64,000 nt of DNA. Source: Janibacter sp. HTCC2649 (GTDB lineage Bacteria > Actinomycetota > Actinomycetes > Actinomycetales > Dermatophilaceae). Location of the stretch: the NCBI RefSeq assembly GCF_000152705.1, contig NZ_CH672413.1, forward strand, positions 682,001-746,000, given 5' to 3'. The notes below the pieces were generated by a model. It had not been told where the DNA came from. It did no database searches and saw only the letters and a list, made by a program, of their open reading frames with translations. A program made the translations under genes and the position numbers. Shown piece after piece: positions 1 to 7,547 of the stretch; the stretch's first letter is position 1; every line of letters starts with the position of its first letter.

Positions 1-77
1 GTGGAGGCCGGGATATTCACAACGACAATGTTACGTAATTGCGCAACCCCCATGAAACGAAGGTGAACCTAACCCCG

Positions 78-989
78 TCAGCAGGCCTCGTGGGACGCGT
101 CGTCGCTGTCGGTCTCTGTATCGGGCAGGAAGACCGACGGCATGCGTTCGCGGCGCGGAGCGACCGCCTCCGGGCCCAGGAACCGCTCACGAAGCGGGGC
201 CGTGAGAACGCCGAGCGGCGCCTGGAGGATGTAGCCGTACGCGATGACGAGGCCGGTGAGGCCGGCATTGATGACGAGGCCGACGATGATGACCAGCGCG
301 CCGAGGCCCGTGGTGATCCAGCCGGCGCGGCCCGTGGGGGCCAGCAGGTTCCGGAAGGACCGGAACCGGATCGACGTCACCATGAGCACCGCCGGGACGA
401 AGCTCACGATGACCGGCACGATGAGCGAGGTGTCGTAGCCCCCGGCCTTGGGCTGGTTGAGGGCGAGGATCGTCGCCATGACGACTGCCGCCGCTGCCGG
501 GCTGGGGAGCCCGACGAAGTAGCGCTTGTCGGCCGTGGGGTCGACCGTGACGTTGAAGCGCGCGAGGCGGAACGCGGCGCAGCCGAGCCAGAAGAACGCG
601 GCCAGCCACGAGAGCACGGGATAGTCCGGCAGGGCCCAGGTGTGCACGAGGATCGCCGGCGCGAACCCGAACGCGATGAGGTCCGCGAGCGAGTCCATCT
701 GCAGGCCGAACGGCGACGTCGCGCCGACGAGGCGAGCGACCCCACCATCGGCGATGTCCATGACGATCGAGACTGCGATGAGCACTGCGGCCCACGTGAA
801 CTCACCACGGAAGGCGAGGAGCACGGACGAGAGGCCGCTCATCATGTTGACGATCGTGAAGAGGGTCGGGGCGGTGACCCGCAGCCGCTCGCGCTTGCTC
901 AGCTGGCGCAGCGAGACGACCTCGGCACCGGTTGGGGAGATGAGCCGCCAGCGGTCGAACCGGCGGCGTCGCCCAGCCTCGTCGTTCAT
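78..989 (-). CDS. pssA: CDP-diacylglycerol--serine O-phosphatidyltransferase
   Basis: Makes phosphatidylserine from CDP-diacylglycerol and serine in the membrane, the first step towards phosphatidylethanolamine. The CDP-alcohol phosphatidyltransferase signature DG-x2-AR-x8-G-x3-D-x3-D is visible in the N-terminal third (DGGVAR, then GLQM and DSLAD), followed by several hydrophobic membrane segments. About 303 residues, normal for the family. I chose the ATG at 989 because it overlaps the psd stop codon as ATGA, which implies translational coupling; an upstream in-frame ATG at 1013 would add eight residues. It lies directly downstream of psd, the enzyme that consumes its product. Confidence 0.93.
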   Translation of the reverse strand: MNDEAGRRRRFDRWRLISPTGAEVVSLRQLSKRERLRVTAPTLFTIVNMMSGLSSVLLAFRGEFTWAAVLIAVSIVMDIADGGVARLVGATSPFGLQMDSLADLIAFGFAPAILVHTWALPDYPVLSWLAAFFWLGCAAFRLARFNVTVDPTADKRYFVGLPSPAAAAVVMATILALNQPKAGGYDTSLIVPVIVSFVPAVLMVTSIRFRSFRNLLAPTGRAGWITTGLGALVIIVGLVINAGLTGLVIAYGYILQAPLGVLTAPLRERFLGPEAVAPRRERMPSVFLPDTETDSDDASHEAC

Positions 990-1663
990 CGGGGAGCGTC
1001 CGAGGACGGCCATCGGGCGATGACGGTCTCACCGGCGATGACTCGCTGCCCGACGTGGACGAGGAGTCCGACCTCGGGGGGCACGAAGACGTCCATGCGC
1101 GACCCGAACTTCATCAGGCCGACGCGCTGGCCGGTCGTGACCTCGTCGCCCTTGGCCACACGGGTGACGACGCGACGCGCCATGAGCCCCACGATCTGGC
1201 GGAAGTGGACGACGCGCTTCTGGCCCTCGACCTCGCGCTCGACGACGAGGTCCGTGCGCTCGTTGAGGTGAGCACTTTCGTGCGTGTATGCCGCGAGCCA
1301 CTTGCCGGGTCGGTACGTCACGTCCGTGAGCCGACCGCCGTACGGCGCCCGGTTGATGTGCACGTCGAAGGCCGACAGGAAGATGCTCACCTGCTGCCAC
1401 TCCCCCTCAGGAGCCACGCCGTCCTGGCCGGGCCCGGCGTACATCACCTTGCCGTCGGCGGGCGACACAACGGTGTCGGCGTCGATCGATCCGTGGTCCG
1501 GACCGTCGGGACGACGGTCCGGGTCACGGAAGAACAAGGCGATGGCGGCGGGAAGAACACCGAGGGCGAGTGCCGTTCCGCGCCGTCCGGCGAGGGCCGC
1601 CGCGAGGGCGGGAACGGCTGCAACGGCGGTTGCCGGTGCGGCCTCGCGGTCGATGGTGACCAT
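986..1663 (-). CDS. psd: Phosphatidylserine decarboxylase proenzyme
   Basis: Converts phosphatidylserine to phosphatidylethanolamine. The short (225 aa) protein has an N-terminal hydrophobic stretch and near its C terminus the GSR motif (KFGSRMDVF) where the chain self-cleaves to form the pyruvoyl group; this is the short type found in many actinobacteria. The ATG at 1663 has AAGGAG at good spacing. The reading frame stays open far upstream, but that extension is antisense to the divergent ABC gene and is not likely to be coding. Overlaps pssA by 4 nt; the two form a phosphatidylethanolamine operon. Confidence 0.94.
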   Translation of the reverse strand: MVTIDREAAPATAVAAVPALAAALAGRRGTALALGVLPAAIALFFRDPDRRPDGPDHGSIDADTVVSPADGKVMYAGPGQDGVAPEGEWQQVSIFLSAFDVHINRAPYGGRLTDVTYRPGKWLAAYTHESAHLNERTDLVVEREVEGQKRVVHFRQIVGLMARRVVTRVAKGDEVTTGQRVGLMKFGSRMDVFVPPEVGLLVHVGQRVIAGETVIARWPSSDAPR

Positions 1664-1689
1664 GTGACTCCTTGGGTTGAGTGGGGGCC

Positions 1690-1699
1690 AGCCTAGGAT
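1690..1699. promoter_or_regulatory. Overlapping divergent -10 elements (psd / ABC exporter)
   Basis: The stretch AGCCTAGGAT contains TAGGAT on the plus strand (1694-1699), 7 nt before the GTG of the ABC ATPase, and TAGGCT on the minus strand (1695-1690) upstream of psd. The two -10 candidates share the CCTAGG core, so polymerase could occupy only one at a time. Inferred from motif position only. Confidence 0.55.
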
Positions 1700-1706
1700 G
1701 TGCGCC

Positions 1707-2411
1707 GTGTCTGCAGTCGAGGTCGTCGGTCTGCGCCGCGATGTCGGCGCGGTGCGTGCCGTCGACGACGCGTCGTGGTCAGCACAGTCTGGCGCAGTCA
1801 CGGCCGTCCTCGGTCCGAACGGTGCCGGGAAGACCACGACGATGGAGTGCCTCGAGGGTCTGCAGCGCCCCACGGCGGGTTCTGCTCGTGTCCTCGGGGT
1901 CGACCCCTGGCGGGCACCGGCCGAGCACCGAGCCCGGATCGGCGTGATGCTGCAGGACGGCGGGTTGCCCGTGACGACGACCGCACGACGGCTGCTCCGC
2001 CACGTTGCTCGCCTGCACCAGACCCCTGCCGACGTGGCGTCGCTCATGACGCGGCTCGATCTCGACCGGGTTGCGGACCGTTCGATCCGTCGACTCTCTG
2101 GCGGCGAACGACAGAGGGTCGCTCTGGCGGCCGCACTCGTCGGTCGCCCCGACGTCGCCTTCCTCGACGAACCGACGGCCGGACTCGACCCGCACGCCCG
2201 ACTCGAGGTGTGGGACCTCGTGCGCGAGACCGCACGGTCCGCTGCGGTCGTGGTGACCACCCATTCGTTCGAGGAGGCCGAGCGCCTCGCCGACCACGTC
2301 GTCATCATGAATGCCGGTCGAGTCGTCGCCGAGGGATCGTTGGCGCAGGTGTGCGACGGGCGGCCGCTCGAGGAGCGCTACTTCGCCCTGACGGCGGGGG
2401 TTCGACGATGA
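1707..2411 (+). CDS. ABC exporter ATP-binding protein (DrrA-like)
   Basis: ATPase subunit of a two-gene ABC-2 type exporter. Visible in order: Walker A GPNGAGKTT, Q-loop (MLQDGG), signature LSGGERQR, Walker B VAFLDEPTAGLDPH and the switch histidine in TTHSFEEAERL. About 234 aa, a single nucleotide-binding domain without C-terminal extension. The GTG at 1707 was chosen because TAGGAT ends 7 nt upstream, matching the leaderless start pattern of this region; ATG 1698 and TTG 1677 are also in frame. Overlaps the permease gene by 4 nt. Substrate unknown; family members export antibiotics, lipids or peptides. Confidence 0.9.
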   Translation: MSAVEVVGLRRDVGAVRAVDDASWSAQSGAVTAVLGPNGAGKTTTMECLEGLQRPTAGSARVLGVDPWRAPAEHRARIGVMLQDGGLPVTTTARRLLRHVARLHQTPADVASLMTRLDLDRVADRSIRRLSGGERQRVALAAALVGRPDVAFLDEPTAGLDPHARLEVWDLVRETARSAAVVVTTHSFEEAERLADHVVIMNAGRVVAEGSLAQVCDGRPLEERYFALTAGVRR

Positions 2412-3169
2412 GCGCGGCGACGACTGGTGCGGCTCCGGCCCGGGCGACCCAGCGGTGGCTGGCGCAGGCACGCTTCGAGACTGCGACCATCCTCAGCCAC
2501 GGCGAACAGCTCCTCGTCGCGCTGGTGCTGCCTGCCCTGGCACTCCTGGGGCTCGGCCTCGCCGACGTCCCCGACCTCGGAGCGGGCCGGCGCATCGACG
2601 TCGCGACGGCAGGTGTCTTCGCCCTGGCAGTTGTCTCGACGGCCTTCACCGGGCAGGCCATCGCGACCGGCTTCGACCGGCGTCATGGTGTCCTCCGGTT
2701 CCTCGGGGCGAGCCCGCTGGGTCGCGAGGGCCTGCTCATCGGCAAGCTCGCGGCGGTCGGCTTCGTCATCGTGGTGCAGCTCGTCGTGCTCGGCACGATC
2801 GCGGCCATCCTCGGTTGGCACCCGGCGATCGCCGGGCTCCTGCCTGCGCTGGTGACGGTCGTGCTCGGTGCGACGGCGTTCCTGGCCCTCGGGCTGCTCC
2901 TCGCCGGGACGGTTCGCGCCGAAGGTGTGCTGGCCCTGGCCAACCTCGCATGGGTGCTGCTGCTCGGGCTCGGTGTCCTGCTCCCCACCGAGCGCCTTCC
3001 GGACGCCGTCGCCGGACTCGCCAGAGCGCTGCCCTCGGGCGCGTTGGGCGATGGCCTGCGGCTCGCCCTCGTCGACGGCCAGTGGCCTCTGGGCCAGTGG
3101 CTGGTCCTCGCGGTGTGGGCGGCGGCAGCTGGTGCCGCCACCGCCCGATGGTTCCGCTGGTCCGACTGA
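2408..3169 (+). CDS. ABC-2 type permease
   Basis: Membrane partner of the preceding ATPase. The 253-residue protein has an N-terminal cytoplasmic stretch followed by about six hydrophobic segments, the topology of ABC-2 exporters. It starts at ATG 2408 inside the ATPase stop (ATGA), so both are translated as one unit. No substrate can be assigned. It ends just before a perfect hairpin that it shares with the convergent MFS gene. Confidence 0.85.
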   Translation: MSAATTGAAPARATQRWLAQARFETATILSHGEQLLVALVLPALALLGLGLADVPDLGAGRRIDVATAGVFALAVVSTAFTGQAIATGFDRRHGVLRFLGASPLGREGLLIGKLAAVGFVIVVQLVVLGTIAAILGWHPAIAGLLPALVTVVLGATAFLALGLLLAGTVRAEGVLALANLAWVLLLGLGVLLPTERLPDAVAGLARALPSGALGDGLRLALVDGQWPLGQWLVLAVWAAAAGAATARWFRWSD

Positions 3170-3183
3170 CCCCCACCTGCGAC

Positions 3184-3237
3184 TTCGTGCCCCGCACGGA
3201 CAACTCGCTGGCGCTCGCTGTCCGTGCGGGGCACGAA
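3184..3237. terminator. Perfect 19-bp hairpin between convergent genes
   Basis: TTCGTGCCCCGCACGGACA (3184-3202) is repeated as its exact reverse complement at 3219-3237 around a 16-nt loop. It sits between the ABC permease and the convergent MFS gene, so it can terminate both. There is no U-tract. A close relative lies at 24056-24120. Confidence 0.8.
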
Positions 3238-3254
3238 TTCGCTACGGGTTGTGG

Positions 3255-4757
3255 TCAGGCGGGGTTGGTGGCCAGGGCTGGCGTCGACTCGGGCACCATC
3301 TCCTCCTCGAGCTCAGAAGGGATTGCCGGCACGATCGGGGTGCTGCGGGGGCGCAGCACCACGAGTGCGATGAGCAGGGCGATCCCGACGAAGAGAGCCG
3401 ACGTGTGGAACGCGGTTGCCGTGCCGGGCACGAACTGTCCCGGGATGGAGCCCGAGGCATAGACGCTGACGATGACCGCCAGACCGACCGCACCGCCGAG
3501 CTGCTGGGCCGTCTGGAGCAGGCCCGAGACCGTTCCCGCGAGCGTCCGGTCCACGCCACCCAGGACGATGACCGACACAGGCATGAACACCAGGGCGGCC
3601 GAGGCGCCGTTGAGCATCAGCGGGCCGAGAAGGTCAACGGCGTACGTGCTCGTCTCGGAGATCTGCGCGAGCCACAGGAAGCTCACGACGAGGCCAGCCG
3701 CGCCGAGCATGACGAGACGTCCGGGTCCGACCTTGGCCACGAGACGGGCAGCGACACGTGAGACCGCGAAGATCGCGAGGCTGAGCGGGAGGAAGGCCGC
3801 ACCCGTCGCGATCGGGCTGAACCCGAGAACGCGTTGGAGGTACTGCGTCACGAGGAAGAATGTCGAGAACTGAGCGCCCACGACGAGCATCATCACGATG
3901 AGGGCGGCCGCCCGCTGACCGTTGCGGACGAGCGCGAGCGGCAGCAGCGGGGCCACGACACGGGACTCGGTGTGGATGAACAGTCCCAGCAGGGCGACAC
4001 CGATGACGAACGAGCCGATGGTCGACGGAGCCGTCCAACCGGCGTCGGGCGCGTTGATGAACCCGTAGACGAGTGCCACGGCGCCGACCGTTGCGGAGAT
4101 CGCACCGATGACGTCGAAGCGGCTCGTCTGACGTGGGGTCTCGACGACGAATCGGCGAGCGAACACGAGGACGGCCAAGCCAATGGGGACGTTGACGAAC
4201 AGCGTTCAGTGCCAGCTCAGGACGTCGGTGAGGAAGCCTCCGAGCAGCAGGCCAAGGGAAGCGCCGGCCGACGAGACGGCCGCAAACAGGGCAAGCCCGC
4301 GGTTGCGCGCGCCCTCGTCCGGAGCGCTCGTCGTCACGAGGGCGAGGACACCCGGGGCCGCCAATGCGGCTCCGACCCCCTGAAGCGTGCGAGAGGCGAT
4401 CAGCCACGACGGGCTGGTCGCGAGCCCGCCGAGCAGGCTGGCCAGGGTGAAGATGGCCAGACCGAGCTCGAAGGTGCGCAGGCGCCCGAGGACGTCGCCG
4501 AGGCGGCCGCCCAGGAGCAGCAGGCCGCCGAAGGCCAACGTGTAGGCGTTGAGGACCCAGGACAGGCCGGCCGGGGTGAAGCCGAGGTCGGCCTGGATCT
4601 CCGGAAGGGCGACGTTCACGACGGTGGCATCGAGCACGAGCATGAGCTGTGCGATGAGGACGATGCCGACGCCGACGGCAGCGCGACGGACGTCACGTTC
4701 TCGAGGCGCCTCGGCGGTGGATTCGGTTACGGGTGGAGTGGTGGTGCTGATCGACAT
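3255..4757 (-). pseudogene. DHA2-family MFS drug exporter interrupted by an in-frame TGA
   Basis: Reads as a 14-helix MFS drug:H+ antiporter (EmrB/QacA type) of about 500 codons from ATG 4757 to 3255. The N-terminal half has the family features ATVVNVALPEIQ and GRLGDVLGRR-like loop A. At 4206-4208 the codon is TGA; the same frame continues without a shift into LFVNVPIGLAVLVF, where related proteins have a tryptophan (TGG). One G-to-A change on the coding strand explains the break. It may be a true nonsense mutation, a sequencing error, or read-through; the downstream half keeps coding character. Divergent from a TetR gene and coupled to a small upstream ORF. Confidence 0.85.
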
Positions 4758-4963
4758 CAGTTGCCTCGGTCTTCGTGGATCTCGGGTCGGTTGGTGTGGT
4801 CGGTGTCCGTGCGCGGGCCGGGAGCCATCGGTGTGAAGGAGGTGGCTCGGACGCGGGCTCCTCCCCCGGTGCGAGGCGAGAGGGGCGCGCGGTGGGTGGT
4901 GGCGAGGTGGGACCGGTGGAGGCGCAGGGCCTGCGCGGTCGGGTGAAGGGTGGTGGTGCTCAT
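4757..4963 (-). CDS. Small protein (68 aa) coupled to the MFS exporter gene
   Basis: An unrecognised small ORF in the leader of the exporter. It begins MSTTTLHPTAQAL, is rich in His, Thr, Pro and Arg, and has no membrane segment. Support for translation: ATG 4963 is preceded by AAAGGAG at ideal spacing, codons are strongly GC3-biased, and its TGA overlaps the exporter ATG (TGATG), so ribosomes could pass directly to the exporter. It could be a leader peptide controlling the exporter or a small accessory protein. No homologue recognised. Confidence 0.6.
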   Translation of the reverse strand: MSTTTLHPTAQALRLHRSHLATTHRAPLSPRTGGGARVRATSFTPMAPGPRTDTDHTNRPEIHEDRGN

Positions 4964-5033
4964 GGGTGCCGAACTCCTTTGTGACGAGCTGCAGTGGCAA
5001 CTGGCGGCTGCGGCGTCAAGCGGCGTACGCTTA

Positions 5034-5085
5034 ACGGAGAGCCACTCCGGTTCTGCAATGACCACAATACGGAGACTGTCTCCGT
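5034..5085. promoter_or_regulatory. TetR-type operators in the divergent MFS/TetR region
   Basis: ACGGAGACTGTCTCCGT at 5069-5085 is a perfect 17-nt palindrome centred on a T, about 20 nt before the TetR GTG. A second, imperfect copy with the same ACGGAG half-site and CTCCGG lies at 5034-5050. Position and symmetry fit an autoregulated TetR operator controlling both the regulator and the exporter operon. Confidence 0.75.
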
Positions 5086-5104
5086 TTTTGCAAGGAGGAA
5101 TCCT

Positions 5105-5770
5105 GTGACACCTGCGGACACTGACCGCGCGACACTCGACTTGTCGCCGGAATCCGTTGTGGCACAGGCGAACTCGGCAGCACGGGTCGACGCAGATGTC
5201 ACCGAGGATTCGGCCCGCCCGATGCGCGCGGACGCTCGCCGCAACTACGACAAGATCCTCGCGACTGCTCGCGTCGTCTTCACCGAGCGGGGCACGGACA
5301 GCTCCTTGGACGAGATCGCCAAGCGCGCCGGCGTCGGTCCGGGCACCCTCTATCGCCACTTCCCCACCCGTGAGGCCCTGGTCGACGCCCTCATGAAGGA
5401 CTGGACCGACCGCGTGGAGGCCGACGCCGACGCCGCGATCGCGACCGCCCTCCCGGCGCGCCCCATGCTCCTCGGCTGGTTCGAGCACTTCATCGACCAC
5501 ATCACGCTCCACCGCGGGCTCGCGAGCAAGATCTGTGCCGCCATGGACGACCCCGACTCCCCCATGTACCGCAAGTGCCGCGTCATGGGTGACGCCAACC
5601 GACGGGTCGTCGCCCACCTCGACGCGCGCGGTGAGCTCCGACCCGACATCGACCCGGTCAACGTCATGCGGCTCGTCAGCGGGATCGCGAGTGTGGCCGA
5701 CATGAGCCCCGAGGGCCTCGACGTGCGCCCGATGCTCGAGGTCGTCGTCGACGGGATCGTCCGCGGCTGA
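5105..5770 (+). CDS. TetR/AcrR family transcriptional repressor
   Basis: Predicted repressor of the divergent exporter operon. An N-terminal tail of about 40 residues precedes the TetR DNA-binding domain (RRNYDKILATARVVF, then DEIAKRAGVGPGTLYRHFPTREAL, ending in the typical recognition helix). The remaining C-terminal part would bind ligand; no specific ligand can be inferred. The GTG at 5105 has AAGGAGG at good spacing; an upstream in-frame start at 4994 would read through the operator and is unlikely. 221 aa. Confidence 0.9.
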   Translation: MTPADTDRATLDLSPESVVAQANSAARVDADVTEDSARPMRADARRNYDKILATARVVFTERGTDSSLDEIAKRAGVGPGTLYRHFPTREALVDALMKDWTDRVEADADAAIATALPARPMLLGWFEHFIDHITLHRGLASKICAAMDDPDSPMYRKCRVMGDANRRVVAHLDARGELRPDIDPVNVMRLVSGIASVADMSPEGLDVRPMLEVVVDGIVRG

Positions 5771-5824
5771 GCGGGCCCCCCTCCTGCTCTCCCACCGCTT
5801 CGCACTCCTGGCCCTGAAACGCAA

Positions 5825-5877
5825 TGCGCCGCCGACCCTGAGGTCGGCGGCGCATCATCATCCCACCACGAGGTGGG
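5825..5877. terminator. Double hairpin at the TetR / peptidase convergent ends
   Basis: TGCGCCGCCGACC (5825-5837) pairs perfectly with 5842-5854 over a CTGA loop, followed by a second stem CCCACC/GGTGGG at 5862-5877. Lies between the ends of the TetR gene and the convergent M4 peptidase gene. Confidence 0.8.
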
Positions 5878-5883
5878 TCGGGG

Positions 5884-7446
5884 TCAGCAGGTGGCCGAAC
5901 CCGCCGGAACCGCGATGGCGTCGAAGGCCGACTTCACCGCGACGCAGGTCGGTGACCCAGCGCCATACAGCTCCTTCGCCGAGGTGATCGCACCCTCGCG
6001 AGCAGCCTTGTAGTCGCTACGCGACGTGAGCTTGGTCGACAGCGTGCGGTACCAGACCTTCTCGATGTTGGCCCGGCCCGCACCCGTCACGGCAGCGGCA
6101 GTGCCGCAGACCGGGCTGTTGTAGGCGACGCCGTTGACGGTCCGAGCACCTGAGCCCTCGGAGGCCAGGAAGAACCAGTGGTTGAGCGGACCCGAGGAGT
6201 AGTGCGGGTCGAGGTTCTTCAGGCTGGTGCTCCAGCAGTCCTTGGAGGCACCGTCCTTGCTCGGCTTGTCCATGTATCGCAGCGGCGTGCCGTTGCCACG
6301 GATGTTGATCTTCTCGCCGATGAGGTAGTCACCCGGGTCGGCGGCCGAGTTGGCGTAGAACTCGACTGCTGTGCCGAAGATGTCGGACGTGGCCTCGTTG
6401 AGTCCACCCGCGTCTCCTCGGTAGGCGAGTCCGGCGGTGTTCTCGGTGACGCCGTGGCTCATCTCGTGGCCGGCGACGTCAATGGCCGTGAGCGGCTGCG
6501 TGTTGTTGGCGCCGTCGCCGTAGGTCATCTGCGTGCCGTCCCAGAACGCGTTCACGTAGGCGTTGCCGTAGTGGACGCGGCTGCGCGCCCCGACTCCGGT
6601 GTCCCAGATGCCATTGCGGCCCTGGACGTTCTTGTAGTAGTCGAACGTCTTCTCGGCGCCATAGTGCGCGTCGACCGCTGCGGTCTGGCGTGAGCTCACC
6701 GACCCGTTGCCCCACACGTCATCCGCGTCGGTGAACTGCGTGCCGGTGCCGGACGTCCCACCGTTGAGGTCGGTCGTGTAGTTGCCGAACGCGTCCTTGA
6801 GCTGGTACGAGCCACCGGACAGCGTCGTTCCGAGGCTGACCGTGCCCGAGTACTGCGAGTTGCCCGTGCCCTCGACGATGTCGTCGTAGCGGTCGAGGGT
6901 CGCGCCGCTCTGGGCGTCGACGATCGTGTGGAGTCGGCTCGGGGTCTGGTCGGCCCTGACGCTCTCGACGACGACGTCGTACGCGAGTCGCGGGCCGGCC
7001 TCACCGGCGAAGACGACGAGGCTCGAGACGTCCTGTCCCGCTGCCTTCGCGGCGCTGCGGGCCTGTCCGGGGCTGAGCTTCGGCGTCGTCGCGACCTCAA
7101 CGGCCTTGGTGGCGTTCCACCGGACCGACTTCGTGGCCCCGTTGGCGGCGCGCTCGACGACCAGGTCGCCACCGATGACCCGAAGGCCCTTGAACGTGCG
7201 CTCGTAGCGGACGTGCTTGGTGCCGTTGGGGTCCGTCACGACGCTCTTGACCGAGAGCTGCTGGCCGGAGCCGAGACCGAGAGTCTTGGCCGCGTCTGCG
7301 ACCTTCGCCTGCTCTGCCTTGGCGGCCGGGGACTGACCTGCGTTGGCCGTGGGAGCGCTGGGGGCGGCCTGGGCCACCGCCAGTGGCGCGGCAACTGCTG
7401 TTGCCACGGCGATACCGAACGCGAAACCTGCTGACAGCTTCTTCAC
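5884..7446 (-). CDS. Secreted M4 family (thermolysin-like) metallopeptidase
   Basis: Extracellular zinc neutral protease, 520 aa. A signal peptide (KK, hydrophobic core, AQA end at about residue 27) is followed by an FTP/PepSY propeptide (about 40-200) and the M4 catalytic domain. Zinc ligands are seen as HEMSH (H327, H331) and E351 in GGLNEATSD; H423 in LNHWF fits the transition-state histidine. The GTG at 7446 is preceded by GAAGGAG. It is the shorter paralogue of the 9073-11127 protein: the catalytic domains align closely, but this one ends right after the M4 domain with no C-terminal module. Confidence 0.95.
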   Translation of the reverse strand: MKKLSAGFAFGIAVATAVAAPLAVAQAAPSAPTANAGQSPAAKAEQAKVADAAKTLGLGSGQQLSVKSVVTDPNGTKHVRYERTFKGLRVIGGDLVVERAANGATKSVRWNATKAVEVATTPKLSPGQARSAAKAAGQDVSSLVVFAGEAGPRLAYDVVVESVRADQTPSRLHTIVDAQSGATLDRYDDIVEGTGNSQYSGTVSLGTTLSGGSYQLKDAFGNYTTDLNGGTSGTGTQFTDADDVWGNGSVSSRQTAAVDAHYGAEKTFDYYKNVQGRNGIWDTGVGARSRVHYGNAYVNAFWDGTQMTYGDGANNTQPLTAIDVAGHEMSHGVTENTAGLAYRGDAGGLNEATSDIFGTAVEFYANSAADPGDYLIGEKINIRGNGTPLRYMDKPSKDGASKDCWSTSLKNLDPHYSSGPLNHWFFLASEGSGARTVNGVAYNSPVCGTAAAVTGAGRANIEKVWYRTLSTKLTSRSDYKAAREGAITSAKELYGAGSPTCVAVKSAFDAIAVPAGSATC

Positions 7447-7486
7447 GTGATCTCCTTCAGGGAAAGGTGCGCCGGGTTGGCGCGGT

Positions 7487-7533
7487 GGTGACGGTGGATG
7501 CGAGACCGGAGGTGCCCCGCATCCACCGTCACC
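7487..7533 (-). terminator. Perfect 16-bp hairpin after the M28 gene
   Basis: GGTGACGGTGGATGCG (7487-7502) pairs exactly with 7518-7533 across a 15-nt loop, between the M28 stop and the start of the downstream M4 gene. Probably a terminator or an mRNA-stabilising stem. Confidence 0.7.
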
Positions 7534-7547
7534 AGTTCAGGGGGCGG

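Noticed and set aside
1-77. A gene or signal left of pssA
   Set aside because: Only 77 bp are visible; no coding frame with signals and no clear hairpin.
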